64,000 nucleotides of DNA from Chamaea fasciata (Eukaryota > Chordata > Aves > Passeriformes > Sylviidae). Below the pieces are notes generated by a model. The model had not been told where the DNA came from and made no database searches. It was given only the letters and a program-made list of their open reading frames with translations. The stretch is taken from contig JARCOQ010000008.1 of the NCBI GenBank assembly GCA_029207755.1, positions 32,524,521 through 32,588,520 of the forward strand, written 5' to 3'. Below, piece after piece: positions 1 to 13,300 of this stretch (the first letter of the stretch is position 1; each line of letters begins with the position of its first letter). The position numbers and the translations under genes were made by a program.

Positions 1-3000
1 TTTATAGTTGCAGCAGTGTGTTTGCTTGTTTATATCAGATTATGTTTCTACAAATATTTAATGTTTATGTGCCTTTTTTACTTTCTTTGGGGTTTGGATG
101 AGTGTTTGGAATATGGACACTGTCTGAACAAGTATAATGGAACACTAATTCCAGGTAAATTGTGCTGATGACTCTACAACTTAGTGGTGTGAATTTTGAA
201 TGTTTTTAAGTAGTGGAGAAATCTGTTCTAAAACTATATAAGGCTTAATAAGATAAAAGATGCTATAACTTTTAATAATTCCTGCAAAACATTGCTTCTG
301 CAAGCAGAATGCAATTTACTGAGAATCCGTGATTTGGCATGAGAGCTCCTGCTGGCACGGGATGTCTGTTCAATGACCAGGGAGCAAAGGAAAGCCATCA
401 ACATTCCCCAGGGAGACAATGATAACAGAAAACCTCCAGGAACAGCCATAAGCTGATGTGATGAGCAGGAAAGCTGAAGATCCACATTGAGGTTTGCAAG
501 GTGTTGTTTTTTCAGATGAAGGTGTCTGTGCACGGGGCAGTTCCTGGTGCTAGCAGGGAAAACAGGCCTTTTATCACAGCTGAACTGGCAGCTCTCGTGG
601 GGAGGGACTGTCAGCTCAATGCAGATGGATTTTCTTTTTGCTGCTACTACTTTTCAGCAGTAGTATTTTGCAAAGCAGCTGCTGATCAGATTTCAGTTGG
701 GATGGGGTTTAGCCAGAGCCAGGACTCTGCACCTTCCCAGCTCCACTCTGCTCCCAGCTGCTTTGTGTCAGCTTTTGCACCTTGCTGATTATCAAGAATT
801 CAGACTCATTGAAAATTTCTCTTGACATCACCAGCTCCAAATCAGACTGTCATGTTGTACCACTGCCCTTTAAAATCCTGGGCAGCATCCTTGATCTGTC
901 CTTAATACAAAAGGCATACCCTCTCCTCTCAGAGTGCATGGCCCATCTGAATTGCAAAGGTGATTTATGAGTTTGCAGCACTGTTCACGTAAACAAAACC
1001 CAAATTGCTTTCTCGGGTCTGTCTTTTGCTCAGAGTTCATTCCGGGACCAAATTTTGCTAGTAAAATAAATTAAATGGGATGTATCAGGCTGGATACAAT
1101 CTCACATCCAAGCCTAATTAACTTTGTGACTCCCACTGGCTTCAGTGATAGCACAACTCCTCCATTAATGTTTCTTAAAATTAAGAAATCAGCCCTCCCT
1201 TTTTAATAAGTGTAAAGCACTGTATCTTAAATGATAAAGACCAAACACTTGCAGGGCATATTGTACACATATCAGCAACCAGCTTTTCTTGCTGTCAGAC
1301 CATAGGTCAGCTCTGACTAAGTTGATGTTACTGATTAATTATTAAAGTATCAGTTGAAAACGTGGTTAAATTGCTGTTCAGTCAACAGCTGGGAGTCTGA
1401 GGGGTGGCAATTTTGATTGTTTATTTTTAGAGAGACTAGGAGTTAGCAGTTTCTGATTTCCCAGTCTTTTTTCCAGGGGTGCTAACATTTGGCATGGCTG
1501 TTTCCTTTGTGATGTTTGTCCTGCAGCTGCTATGCCTTCAACTTCTCACTGGTGATCTCCTTCCATCTGGAGTTCTCCTTTGGCCCCATTGTTGTAAACA
1601 CAAGGAGAATAATGCACTGACGGATGTGTTTTCATTGGGGCTGAAATGGCCAGGGACAGAGAGGATTTTCTTGAGATCTGTTTTAATAATACTGCTGTAA
1701 ATGTGACATCAAAACACACCGTTTTATGGGCAGTGACCTAAATCTCATCTACATATTTTCAAGCAGTTCTGCAGGGGTTTTTTTAATTCATTTGTAATTT
1801 CCAAATAAATGGAATGTGTAAACAGCAACTCCATGAATCAAGTGTAAAATGTTTGCTGTAGGAATGTGTTGGAAATAGCAGAGGCTGGACCCCAGAGTGC
1901 CTCAGGTGTGAGGCATCATTCGTTGTTCTTTCTTCCAGGAAAAGCAACGAAGTGCAGCCATTGCTGATGTGCCTTGCACGCTGGGACCTATTCATTTTTA
2001 TAGGTGTCATCCTTTGCATATTCATGTAATTAGGAGCACACAAAAGTGTGTTTTAATTCAGGCCTCTCTCAAGAGCACTAAGCCACCTGTTTATTAAATG
2101 AGTAAATAAAACCAATCCTCAAAGTTTTGATAAAATGAGTAATGACTTCACCCTTAACACACAGAAACAGCTTTAAAAGATTAGTTGTGCTCAAGTGGTT
2201 GAAACCCTTCTCTCTGCTGGGCAGATCAGTGCAGGTGCCATTTACTTCAGTGCGTGGGACCAGAAGTTGTCACCTCGTGTAAGGGCTCACAGAACCGAAG
2301 CATTGAGGGTCCTGCTGTCCCCATGGCCACCAGAGCACGTGGCTGCTTCTGGTGCGGGAAAACACATCAGTATTGTCCCTGCAAACACCAGCCCTGGGTC
2401 CTGCAGGAGCCACCAAATCCTTGGCTTTAAGGAGAGCATGTAAATAACGCCTGGCATTTCCTGGAGCACCAAGTGCATGCAACACGACCTGGCTCGGGCT
2501 CCAGCTGCTGCAAAGTAGTTTGAAGTATCAAATAGGCACACAATAAATCAAGTTAAATTGCTGTCTGAGGGCAGGTAATTTTAATAGTGTAATACCCAGA
2601 ACTAATTTATGTTCGTTAACAGGTCTGTTGCAGTACTGTGACAGTGAAAAATATTTTTAAGGAGTTGTGGGTTTAATTTGGTTTTTGCAAGGAATGCAAG
2701 AGAGGAGGAAGAAATGGCAGTTTTTACCAAAGGAAAAAAGAGAGTATATTTTGTGAGAAAAGTTACCCTGAAGATTCTAAGAGAGCTAAAAGAAAAATAT
2801 CAGGGAATATTTACAAAGGTGATTTGGGCTTGGAGGCGTTCATCCCCCTGAGCTTGCTGAGCTGACCAGTGCACAGGGATTCTCCAGAGTGCAATTTGGC
2901 GCAGCTCTTTGGGTTCTAGTCTGCATCATTCCCTGGAGGAGTCTTCCTCTGTATGGGTGAAGAGGGTCAGAGTGTGAATAAACCCTGTAGCAATGTAAAT

Positions 3001-4326
3001 TGGAAAAAAAAAAAACCTACTGAATTCACTGAAAGTAAAATACTGCTTTTTGCAAACAATAATGTGGAATCAAGGAGGGGTTTTAAATGTGCACAAGAAC
3101 TTCAGGGCCAGGCTGGTACTATGGGGTGTTTGGTTTGAATTCTCCCCTAATAGGTTAATCCTTTGTTTTATTTCAGTGCTTGTGTTCCACTATATTACGT
3201 TCAAGCAGTTGGATTCAAACAGAACAGAACGCAGTGGTTCATATACTGCCAAGTTCCTGGGGTTCAGTAGGATGGGAGTTTTTTTAAATTTTTTTTTTTT
3301 AGAAGAGTAAATGTCTGTACTTCAATGGCATAGAAAAATGCTTTGTTTTCACTGTTGTAGAAAAAAAACTAGGGAGAATTTATTTTTCAATAAACTTTTT
3401 TCTTGTGTGATTTGGATTTATGATTGCTTTGTGCTTAAATGGGAATGCCACGAGCTGCCTTTTATCCCAAATTGCATTTGTGTGGCTTTTTCCAACTCTG
3501 CAGCTGGGTGTTTCTGTCGCTGCCCCACCTCTGCACAGGTAAGTTCCACACCTTAGCCAGAAGAACATCAGGTGAGTAATGAGCAGTTTGCTTTGTTTTG
3601 TTTCAAACCTGAGTTGGATAATGGATTACATCAAGCCTCCTTTCAGTTTTGTCTCAGCAGTAGTTGGGAATTCCTGCTTTGCTATAAATTTACTGCACGC
3701 TCAATTACAGCACACACTGAATTTACAGCACACTGTAAATTTGGGAGAAAGGGAAAGTGAGACTGGAATGGCACAGTGGCTCTCAGGCCTAAAAGACTTA
3801 CTGGAACAATACACTAGGGAGTTAAAGACAGAGCTACACTGTGGTAAAATAGCAGCTTTAGAGAGGATTCCCCTGCAGGATCCAATTTAACATGCAAAGC
3901 ACTTGGGAGCTTGTGAAACATTTCCATGTGGACCAAGGGCTCAGGTGTGAAGCTTTGGCCCACGTGGGATTGGGGTGTGCATTTGAGAGGTGCCGCATGA
4001 AATCACCTTGGCAGCTCTGAAGAAATACAAATGTCCAGAGTGAAACTTCTCCAGGGGAGCTGTCAGGGTGTTTCAGTGGCACCCGTTCTGCTGACTGGCC
4101 TTTTCTGCCCACCTCGGGCTTTGCTAGCCCAGCCAAGACTGAGGGAAGGGCTCTCTGCTGTCAGCTGCTGGGAATGTAGAGAGGTTTTGCTGGAGGCAGC
4201 CAAGAGTAATACAGCAATTAATGCAGGAGCAGTATACAGTGGAAAAAATAATAGTAAAAAAAAAAAAGACAACAGCTCTTTATCTGTTAAAAAATGTCCA
4301 TTTGTAGCACAGTTGCTATGTGCTCT

Positions 4327-4392
4327 AAAAAAAAAAAAAAAAACACAACTACACTGGAGAGAAGCCACAGCTCTTTTTTTTTTTTTTTTTCC
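4327..4392. repeat. A-run and T-run arranged as an inverted pair
   Basis: An uninterrupted run of about 17 A starting near 4327 is followed about 30 bases later by about 18 T (near 4374-4391). The two could pair as a hairpin with a loop containing CACTGGAGAGAAGCCACAGC. Confidence 0.75.
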
Positions 4393-6649
4393 CCAGCATT
4401 ACCTTTTTCTGAATTTGTTCTTTGTTGAGGTTTTGGTTTTTTGTTTTTAGAAGGGCCACACATAACTGAGCACAGTAGAATCAGAAGAGTACAGAACTCA
4501 GTAATACCAGCTTGAGATGCCTTGTATTGTCCCTCTCCCAATTAATGACACACACCCTGGTAAGCAAGAGCACAAATAAAGATGTCAGACAGATGCCTGC
4601 AGGCTGGGAGAGGGCTTGTGAGGCGGGTTTGGATATCCACTTGGCCAGTCTCTTCACTGGGGAGGTTTGTGCATTGTGGCTGCAGAGGGTGGTTTTTCCA
4701 CTGTGCAGTGCTGCTGCAAGAGCCTTTTATGGCTGTTTCAGTGAGGAAAAGTATGTGAATATCCTTCACCACTTGCCCCTTTTTATTGTCCTTGGCATAC
4801 TTCCCCTTGGACTAAATCGGGTGAAAATGTTGTTGGTTCTGTGTTGCTATTCAACGTACCACAATTTCCAAATGTTTCCTACCATCAAAATGAATTAGTG
4901 GAGGACACTGCTCATTCAGGCTCTTGTTCTACTTATTTTTGGAAACGTTTTCCTTCCTGTTTCATTCCCTTAATTGTTGTTCAGCTTTGACATCTAAAAA
5001 GCTGAAGAGACATCTGTAAAATGGTGAACAGCTAGAGTTAGATGTGGGCTGCGTTGCAGTCACATAATGGAAAAAAAATCTATGAAAATGGGAACTTGGA
5101 ATAAAAAATACACCATGCAGCTGTATTGGAAAGCTCATTTGGGGGAGCTTAAATACTGAATACTTCAACTCTCACATGCTTAGGCTGGGTTTAGTCAAAC
5201 TCCAGCTGGTAGAGAGTCCACAGATGGAAACGTTTTGCTGGGACTTTGTGCCGCTCTCAAAACACTTCCCCTCAGTGTGCAAGAGCCGGAGCACCCACTT
5301 TGCTGCCTCACACTCCCCTGTATTTGTTTATGCTTGTCAGGACTTGTTATTTTATTTTATTGATTATGGAGATTGCATTTAGCTAAAATCTAGGTAGTAA
5401 ATCTTTGTAGCAAAAAAAACCTGGGAACCGTTTGCACAGAACAGACTCCAGCTGTTCAGTCTCGCCGTGTGTCCTGCTTTGTTGGGAGCCTTGGCTCGGG
5501 GGTCCTTGCTCCTGCAGGACTCAGGGAAGCACTGCCTGGCTGAACACATCTGCTTCCTGCACCTTTGTGAGGAGAGACCTGTCAAAGCACCTGTCAGTGC
5601 TGGATGAAATTGCTGAAAAACTCCAAAGAAAATGTACCAGAGTGAGAGCCTTTGGTGGCTCAGCAGGTCACAGCTGGTGCTGCCACTCTAAGTACAGGGG
5701 ATTTTGGAAGGGAAGCTGCCAAATCCCTGGAGACCCCACTTGGCTCCAATTTCCTCCCCACCTCCATAGGAGGGTGGAATTGATGTGATCAGCCCAAGCT
5801 GTGCTGCAGGCTTGGGTTCTGCCCTGTGGCTCTGCCCAGGAAGAGGAGGTTGGCACTGCCGCTTGTTCAGTTTAAGGGGAGCTGCCTCCACTCCACTGAG
5901 GGGTGGCAATAATCCCTGCGGCCTGTGTCAGTGCGAGGTGAGTTCAGAAGGGTGCTGGCTTTGGTGCCAGCAGTGGGAGCTGACAAAATGGGATGTTTCC
6001 CAGTTTCTTGCCAAACTAACTTGGAAGAAAATGTACTTTGAGCCTGCCTGCAGCTGAATGTTGGTGTCAGTCCCTGCAGGACCTGAACTCTGAGCTTCCC
6101 TTCTGCAGCTCCTGCTGAGTGGGCTGGAGGCTTGGGGGCACCTGTACCCAGCACAGTGGGCAGCTGATCCCACTGAACAGGGGAAAAGCAGGATCTGTTC
6201 ACTGCTACCTCCAGTGCCAATCCCGTGGCTGAAAGAGAAACAGCAGCTCCCAATCCTGGGGGGAACAGGAGAGGGAAATATCCCTGGTTGGTCTGTTGCT
6301 CGAATTAATTCTGCTCTCACATTGCGTAACCTGGCCCCACATGCCAGGCCACAGGAATGTGTTTTTGTGCTACTCCTGTGCAGTTCCTGCGTAAACACAG
6401 CCAGAGGCAGGGATGGGCTCTGGCACAGCACCTCTCGGTGGCAGCACACCCAGCACAGGCAGAGAGGTGAGAAATCACTGCCAGCACTGCAAAACTATGT
6501 GTAACCCTTGTGTGAAGCATCTCCCTAAATCTGTGAATTCCAGGGATAATCTCTGCTCAAGGAGCTTCCTCAGCTCTTTATTTGACTGCCGAGGATAAAT
6601 GCGTTGTCGGGTTGGGAACAAACATTCCTGGTTTGCATATTATTAAGGC

Positions 6650-6722
6650 TTAAGAGATGGACTAGATGACCTTGGGCTGGATGACCTTTAAAAGATCCCG
6701 TCCGCCCAAAACTATTCTATCA
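6650..6722 (+). repeat. CR1 LINE 3'-end fragment
   Basis: The sequence GATGGACTAGATGACCTT, then a second GGATGACCTTTAAAAGATCC, then CCCAAAACTATTCTAT matches the extreme 3' end of CR1 elements (ttggactagatgacctt...ttccaacccaaactattctat). Only about 70 bases remain. The GATGACCTT word is repeated, suggesting a small internal duplication. Confidence 0.8.
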
Positions 6723-9151
6723 ATCCTTGTCCCGTGGCCTAACATCTCCATGAGCTGGCCCACAAAAGAGAGTAACAGAAACGCCTTCTCTTTTTCCCAG
6801 GCAGCTGGGATTGCTGAAATGTAAGTGTTGTTAGTGGTGAGCACCTTTGTGGTACATTCCCAGCTCAGGTGTACCTACAGCTGAATTTGCCCACATCTGA
6901 GGAGAAGCTTCTTGTCTGGGAACTCTGCTTCAGGTCCATTCCTGGAACATCATCAGGGAGCTTCTTCTGAGGCTCTTTTTCCAGCGTGGTTGGATGATGC
7001 TTATTTATGGTCTGCCTATTATAGCCAGAAGTAAAATGGAATAAATCAGCAGCAGATGTTAGTCTGGTGATGTTTTTAATGACAATCAAGATTCAAAAAA
7101 ATCTGTCTTTTAGCTAGAAGTGAACATTATCATTTCCCATGCCAACCTGGTGCGTGTGGGTCATGGCTAGGGATTCAAGATCGCAGCTCGTGTAATCCTG
7201 ACGGAGTTTCTGATGGCTCCCTTCTCTGCTGAACAATATGGCCAGATTCAAAGCATCTGCTCAGTGTCACAGCCACTTTCGGGGATTAATTTGCAATTCT
7301 GAGCTTGGCCAGACTTTAATAAGTGTCAGTTTGCAGCCTCATTCTGGCCAGTGCTGTTCCTTGTGTGAGCACTGAGGCTCCTTCCTCACATCCTGCGCAC
7401 AACAAAGAGCCCTTGGCAGTGCTGAGGCTGCTGTGATCACCAGGCAGGTTACTGTGTTGGCCAGTGCCAAGTTTCAGGTGATTAGTGCGAGTGCTTCTGA
7501 GCTGTTGCAGCTTTTGAAAAGTCCACCCTCACGCAGCCTAGCTGGAAGCACACTTGCCATCTCATAGTTGGAAAAAATCAACTGGCACTGACATTTAATA
7601 AAGAAAACTCATAGAAACTGTTCCCTCTGAGGGTGGCTGGCTCGAGCAGTGTCACGGTAGATGGATGAGCAGTTATTTTCTCTGCTATTGTCACGTACCA
7701 CACAGAGTCTCCTTGATGCCAGCTGGCTTTATCACCTTTTCTGAGAATCATTTTTTTCCCTGGACTTTGTCAAGTATCACAAGTATTTCTGTAATTTTCT
7801 TGTATTGACCTGCTTATAGCAGCAATGCTTTGAAGCACCTGTGGTAAGTGAAAACTCTCTGCAATTGGTTTGAACTAATCTGATAAGAGTATGATTAACT
7901 TGTTTAACCACATCTCCTTTTCGGGTGTCTGCACTCAGAAACATCCTCAGAGCATTCCAGGGTTCCAGAAGGAAGTGTGAAACTTCATTAGCTGAGGGTT
8001 TAACCTTCCTTTGTGCTTGAGCACATCTGTGCTCCTGTTTTCACTCAGCACTTTAACAGAACTATTTAATGCCTGAGCTGGGTGTTGGTTTGAGTGTGCT
8101 GCATACTTTCAGTGGTTTAGGACTTTGGTGTGGTAAAGGTTTTATAAGGAGCTCAGCCACCACCATGTTCCTTCTCCCCAGTTTTCTGCAGCAGTGGGCT
8201 ACAAACAGGCAGCTGGACTGCACTGCCCTGGGAAGCAGCACTTGTGGCAGGTCTCAAGTGTCATTGTCAGAACTAGCAGTGGGACTGGAGTGGGAATAAA
8301 GCCCTCAGGGAGGTGGAAAAGGGGAACAGTACCAAGAAAACTAACAAACCCGTGAAATGTCTAATATTGTTGGGTTGGGGCCCTGGCTCTGTGATTCTGA
8401 GGCTGAAGCTGCCTGACAAACGCTCCTAATCAGTGAGGAAATACCAGTTCCACAGCTCCCCTCATGGAGCTGGTGTGAGAGAAGAAAAGTGAAAGTGTAA
8501 GACATTAAGGTCTTGTGCAGGAAGACAGGGTCTTTGGGGTGGCATTTGATATTTTAAAATCCACCTGTGCTGAGTACAGTGAGCACTCAAACACTTTCCA
8601 GTCCTTCTGAAGTCCTTGCTGAATGCTCCTCTGAAGTAGCTCCTTTGTCACCTTACAGCTGAGTGACATCATCCTGTGACAGCAAGGCACAAGCAGCATC
8701 AGCACTGATAGCACCACTCTGCACACAAATACCTACACAAACTTAATTGATCCAAAAAATGTGCAAACAAACGATAGCAGCAGGGCAGATTTCATTTTGC
8801 CACAAGGAATCCTGCATCAAGGCACGTTCTCTTTCCAGTACTGTCACTCTCATATGGGTGCTGTCAGGTCAGGGAAACCACTGGAGGCTCTCTTCCGACA
8901 CATATCAGTGGGAGTTGGATTTTACCAAAGATCCTTAAGGACCTGGTCGAGTTAGAGATGATGGGAAATACACTTTTAACATCACACCTGTGAAAAAACC
9001 AGTGTCTCCACTACACCCCTCACTGATCAGTCTAGTTGTACATCTACTCGTATATCTGTAGTCTATTCTTATGTACCAGAAATGGGCATTTCTAGCTACT
9101 CACCTACTTACCATGGTCTTATTTCAAACTCTACAGTAGTCTGTCCTATTT

Positions 9152-9157
9152 TTTATT
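9152..9157 (-). terminator. TMEM163: Alternative distal polyadenylation signal AATAAA
   Basis: This is a second canonical AATAAA on the transcript strand, about 200 bases beyond the first. Just past it, reading down the transcript strand, are short TGTAG and TTTGA stretches, not an obvious GU-rich element, so usage is unknown. Confidence 0.3.
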
Positions 9158-9334
9158 CACCTGTGATAAACAGAAGCAACAATACTGATTCTCTGTTGTG
9201 AAAACCTGGAATACATAAAATAAAGAGAAAATGGCTATGGCCAGAGAATCCAGTTTAATAGGCTGCTATACAGGAAGACTTTGTTCTATGATACATTCTG
9301 GAAATAGTTTTCAAATGTTACTTACAGATACTGT

Positions 9335-10328
9335 ATAAAATAGGTACCAGTTTTATTGATTATACATCAAGATTCTTTGATCATTTAACCTGCTATTAAG
9401 TAATATGTAAGATGTGTGGTGGAAAGTGAGCAACACTTTACAGGACAATCTAAATCTAATGACTAGATCTGTATCTCACCACGAGATTGAGCCACTGCTG
9501 TGCCGTTGTCGGACTACAGAGCAACCACAACGTCACACACGCTGGTACAGCTGCATATGGAGATGAAAATTCCTTGAGCAGCTCCTCTTCCCTGCATGAC
9601 TTTTTTTGGCTTTGGTCTGTACAGTAACACTGTGTGTGCTTGTTTGGTCCATGCAAAGCTATGAACAGTGTCTCATTAAGAAAAAATAGACTTTAAATTC
9701 AGGAGGTATCGTTTCAGTTAATTTGGGGTTGAAAATGCAGTATCTCTCTGATCACAGAAAGGGCTGTACCTGCTCTTTCTGGATGTCTATTTCAACAAGG
9801 GGGTGGAAGTAGCTACTGAAGTGTTTGAAGCAACACAGCTCTTGGTGTCCAGACTCTATGTAAGATTCTCTTAGTTGAAGAGGTTAGCAAGGATTGTACT
9901 CCTGTTACAGCATGTGTTTGGGAAAATACAGGCCAGGGGAGAAAAAAAAAATCCAAAACTCAAATCTGAAACTGGCACTTCATTACCCACAGGCTTACCA
10001 CACCATTGAGAACACTTTCACTCTGAAATATACAACATGGCAGCTGGGTTCAAACTGCGAACTGCATGTTTTCTATTGTCACAGGAATCAATAGCATACC
10101 GGAAATAAATAAGAAAGAAAAAAAAAACCAAAACAACAAAAAACCGTAACGCTGCTGTTCGGCTGAAATCGCAAGCAGTGTGCACAATATGCCAGATTTA
10201 CAGAGAGATTTCCCACTCAAACAAACTTCAACAGGAACAGACCACGGGGAAACAAACTGCATGTTCAGGAAAATACCATTGGCACCACTTGCCAAGACGT
10301 AGGACGCTGTGGTTGGACAGTCCTTGCT
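9335..10328 (-). other. TMEM163: Probable TMEM163 3' UTR
   Basis: The stretch follows the TGA stop in the terminal exon. The first canonical AATAAA on the minus strand is at 9352-9357, which would put cleavage roughly 10-25 bases lower and give a UTR of about 1 kb. Near 10115-10145 the transcript strand is strongly T-rich (poly-U with interspersed G and C), a possible RNA-binding-protein site. The exact 3' end is uncertain because ATTAAA (about 9253) and AATAAA (9152-9157) lie further on. Confidence 0.5.
9352..9357 (-). terminator. TMEM163: Candidate polyadenylation signal AATAAA
   Basis: TTTATT on the plus strand reads AATAAA on the transcript strand. It is the first canonical hexamer after the TMEM163 stop, about 970 bases downstream. 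Competing signals are ATTAAA near 9253 and AATAAA at 9152-9157. Confidence 0.4.
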
Positions 10329-10389
10329 TCACTCGAACATCTCGTAGTGACGCGTTTGCCTCACCCTGGGCACCATGTCGATGAGTAGC
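10329..10389 (-). CDS. TMEM163: TMEM163 exon 8, terminal coding exon with stop
   Basis: The acceptor CTCTCCCTGCAG is followed by G, completing the lysine codon AA|G of exon 7, then 19 codons LLIDMVPRVRQTRHYEMFE and a TGA stop. The short basic, tyrosine-containing cytosolic tail is identical to the remembered human C-terminus, which fixes the identity of the gene and the direction of reading. The stop codon occupies 10329-10331 on the minus strand. The 3' UTR continues to lower coordinates in the same exon. Confidence 0.97.
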
Positions 10390-13300
10390 CTGCAGGGAGA
10401 GCACAGAGGGTCATGCACAGGCACAGGGCAGCCCCAGAACTGAGTATGTTGTGGGTTTGCCTTCCTTTTTTTCCTTTGGATATTTATTATTTTATATTTA
10501 TCTATTTACACTCTCACAAGCCATGAGCTCTAAGTTACAAGTCAGAGAAATGAGATAAAATGGAGACGTCCTCTATCTCTACCAGGTCTTCTCAAGGACA
10601 ACCTGTCCAATTATGAAATGCCACCTAAATTATTTTTATTTCAAACTCAGTAACTTAACTACTTGAAGTCTGCAATGCGGACTCCATCAATCAATTACAG
10701 AAAACCACCTAAACCCATGAAGGAGAGGGGGGAAGAAGGTGAAGAAAAAGGACTCAGACAACGCCCAAAGCCCTCTATCTTAACTCACATGTATTCCTAC
10801 ATACTAAAATCCCCAAATCCAAGTTTCCAGAATTCCAACGTGAATATATAAATATTCATGAATAAAAAAGAGCTCAGGTGGTGTTACAGCCCTTACAGTT
10901 TTCCAGAACAGTTAGTTTTACAGTGGAAATTCTGATTATACTGACCTATTTAAGAGTGGTGCTCCCCATTAAAATGTTAATTGAATTTTCCAAGTTGAAA
11001 AAAAAAAAAAAGAAAACCAAACCCACACAGCTTCCAGCTGAGGGCTGACTGCAGCCTGGCCAAGGGCTGCTTCTCAATGGGCGTAATTCCAACTAAGATG
11101 CTCCATCTCCCACTTTCTTTTAGGGCAGATAAAGCCATAAGGGATAAAGTGCAAAATTTGTGTTGGATTCCATGCAGAAAAGGAAAATTGTGGCAGCAAT
11201 GAAGTGCATGGCAGAGCTTCATTTGATCTTTTATTCTGTTTCTGGTCTGAATCAAGAAAGCATCTTAAAATTCAAGAGAAACAGCATCTGAAACATGAGC
11301 AGGAACCTTCAGATCAGAAGTTGCCAAAGGTAGGGCTGGGACAGAAATCAATAGCAAGATCCTTCTTTAAACTTGGGCACCTCTCCTTTACTCCAGACTT
11401 CCTCTGGCAAAGCAGCACTCAGAAACGTGCCATAAATGCAAGGAGGACTGATTTTATCTCTAAGTTTTGGTTATTTTTCAGGTATTGTATTTCAGGTATA
11501 CAAAAAACCGAAAATAATTCCGATTTCCTTTTAAGTCCTGGTTGCTTTCCAGCTCGTGGGGGACACAGTCTTTTATGACCCTTTCCACACACTCTGCTCC
11601 AGTATTGGCTGCTAGTCTAATAAATTCCAGGGATTGATTTCACTGGAGTTACCCAAACTCTTAAAGGCTACGAGCTCCTACCTCTCAGGGCCAGCCCATC
11701 TGCCTGCTCCCAGGGGATACTCACTTGATTCCATAGGCAGATATTGTGAGTCCAATTAACACTCCTATACTGCCGTCCAGGAACCAGACAGAAGAATTGT
11801 GTTTAAACACTTCTGCACTAAGAAGGATGGAAAATCCCATTATTCCACCTACAAGAGAGTTGAAACCTAGAAGGGGGAAAAAATAGTTAAAGGATGAATG
11901 GCAGGAATTCATGGAAAGGAAAATGGTTTTGCACAGTAACCTGTCGAAGATCCTCTCTTGGAGTTTTTTATCCCATTCCATTTATTTATTTACATGTTTG
12001 GCACTATTGCTTAGAGCTGTAGACATTGCTGAAGGCACACAGGATAATCCTAGTATTATTTTCCATTTATCCTTTAGACAGATCACAGCAGCTTCTTATC
12101 TATTATTTACAACTTTAATGAACATCCTTTTAGATGCCTTTTTTTTTTTTTAACCCCTTTCTCTTTTTCTCCAAGATTGTCTCTTCAAAATTCTCACAGA
12201 ACTTTTGGAAAAATTAATGCCCTTTTTCATTCAACTCCTGTTTGATTGGGTATTGATTTGGGGTTTTTAAAGTCATTCCTTGTGTCCTATTTTTTAACTC
12301 CAAATTCCCTTTTTCTGATTTTTTCCACAATAACCTAAAAGATACCCCCGTTATTCTATCAAAAAAAAAAAAAAAAAAAAAAAGTCTCTGAGACTTCATT
12401 AATTTGGTAGATCCAGCCACTATTTAACCTAGATAACAAATGAAATATCAAACGTGAAATATTCTGTGTAGCTTGGTGAGTCAGCCCTAGCCAGCTGCTG
12501 TTCACAGGACTTAGCCAGGTTTTGAAATTCCCCTTGACTGCCAACAATGATACACCTGACACTTCTTCCTGAGTACCTCCTTTGATCCAACCCTCTCACA
12601 TCCAGTCTTTGTCTATTTATCCATATATCCTGCTAACAGATGTTGAAATTGTGTATATTGCGTCTATAGATATAGAGAACATAAAATATAAATTAATAAT
12701 TAGAAATTTAAACCAGTGTTACTTCCCCTGCTCCAACTTAATTCCGAATCTATCAGCACCATATGCAAAAGAATAAAACATTTTCATGCCATTATTGGCT
12801 GATGGTTTCAAATGATTTAAAAGCTACTTGCAAAGGAAATTGTTTTCCCTTCCTGACTCTGATTCAGCTAAACCTTTCTTTGCTGATGTGGCAGGAAATC
12901 ATGTAATGGCTGCAGGTATTAATCCAGACACTGTTCCAAGTGTAAGGCCAGCACAGGAAAAAACAGGTGGCTAAATCTGGGTGGGAAACAGGTACCTAAA
13001 ACCTAGAGGAAAGTTGGCTGACATCAGTGGCTGTCACAGAGTTCTCCTGTGAGATGTCACAAAATTCAAGGCAGGAAATGGCTATTTTTATTATCCAAAA
13101 GGCCAAGAGCTTTTGCTATAAACAAACTGTACAAATGACATTTTGCCTAATTAGGATTCATACATCTAGGCTTTAAAGAGATTAAGCCCTATTAGGGCTA
13201 TTAAGCCCTACTCTAAAACAAATTTATTCTAAAAAATAATTGTTAATAGAGGTTGACATGCATAAAAGAGAATTTGCTGTTCTGAAAATAAACCTATTTT

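Larger units (their letters stand above)
1..9334. other. Apparently intergenic region left of TMEM163
   Basis: No exon with credible splice sites or a recognisable protein family was found on either strand. The open frames are short, overlap on opposite strands and show no family motif. The region holds a CR1 tail near 6.65-6.72 kb, A- and T-runs near 3.0, 3.3 and 4.3 kb, and a GC-richer block at about 5.4-6.6 kb. In mammals MGAT5 lies tail-to-tail with TMEM163, so part of this stretch could be long 3' UTR of a plus-strand MGAT5, but no MGAT5 coding sequence is visible here. Confidence 0.6.

Noticed and set aside
5928..6449. Longest open frame in the window (173 codons, minus strand)
   Set aside because: It overlaps other open frames on both strands, is rich in Cys/Ser/Pro as expected for translated GC-rich noncoding DNA, and has no family motif or splice-site logic.
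1..9000. Possible MGAT5 last exon or 3' UTR on the plus strand
   Set aside because: Synteny in mammals suggests MGAT5 as the neighbour, but no frame resembling its C-terminus is present, so no feature was called.
12361..12383. Poly-A tail of a processed pseudogene
   Set aside because: No retroposed body or target-site duplication could be seen on either side.
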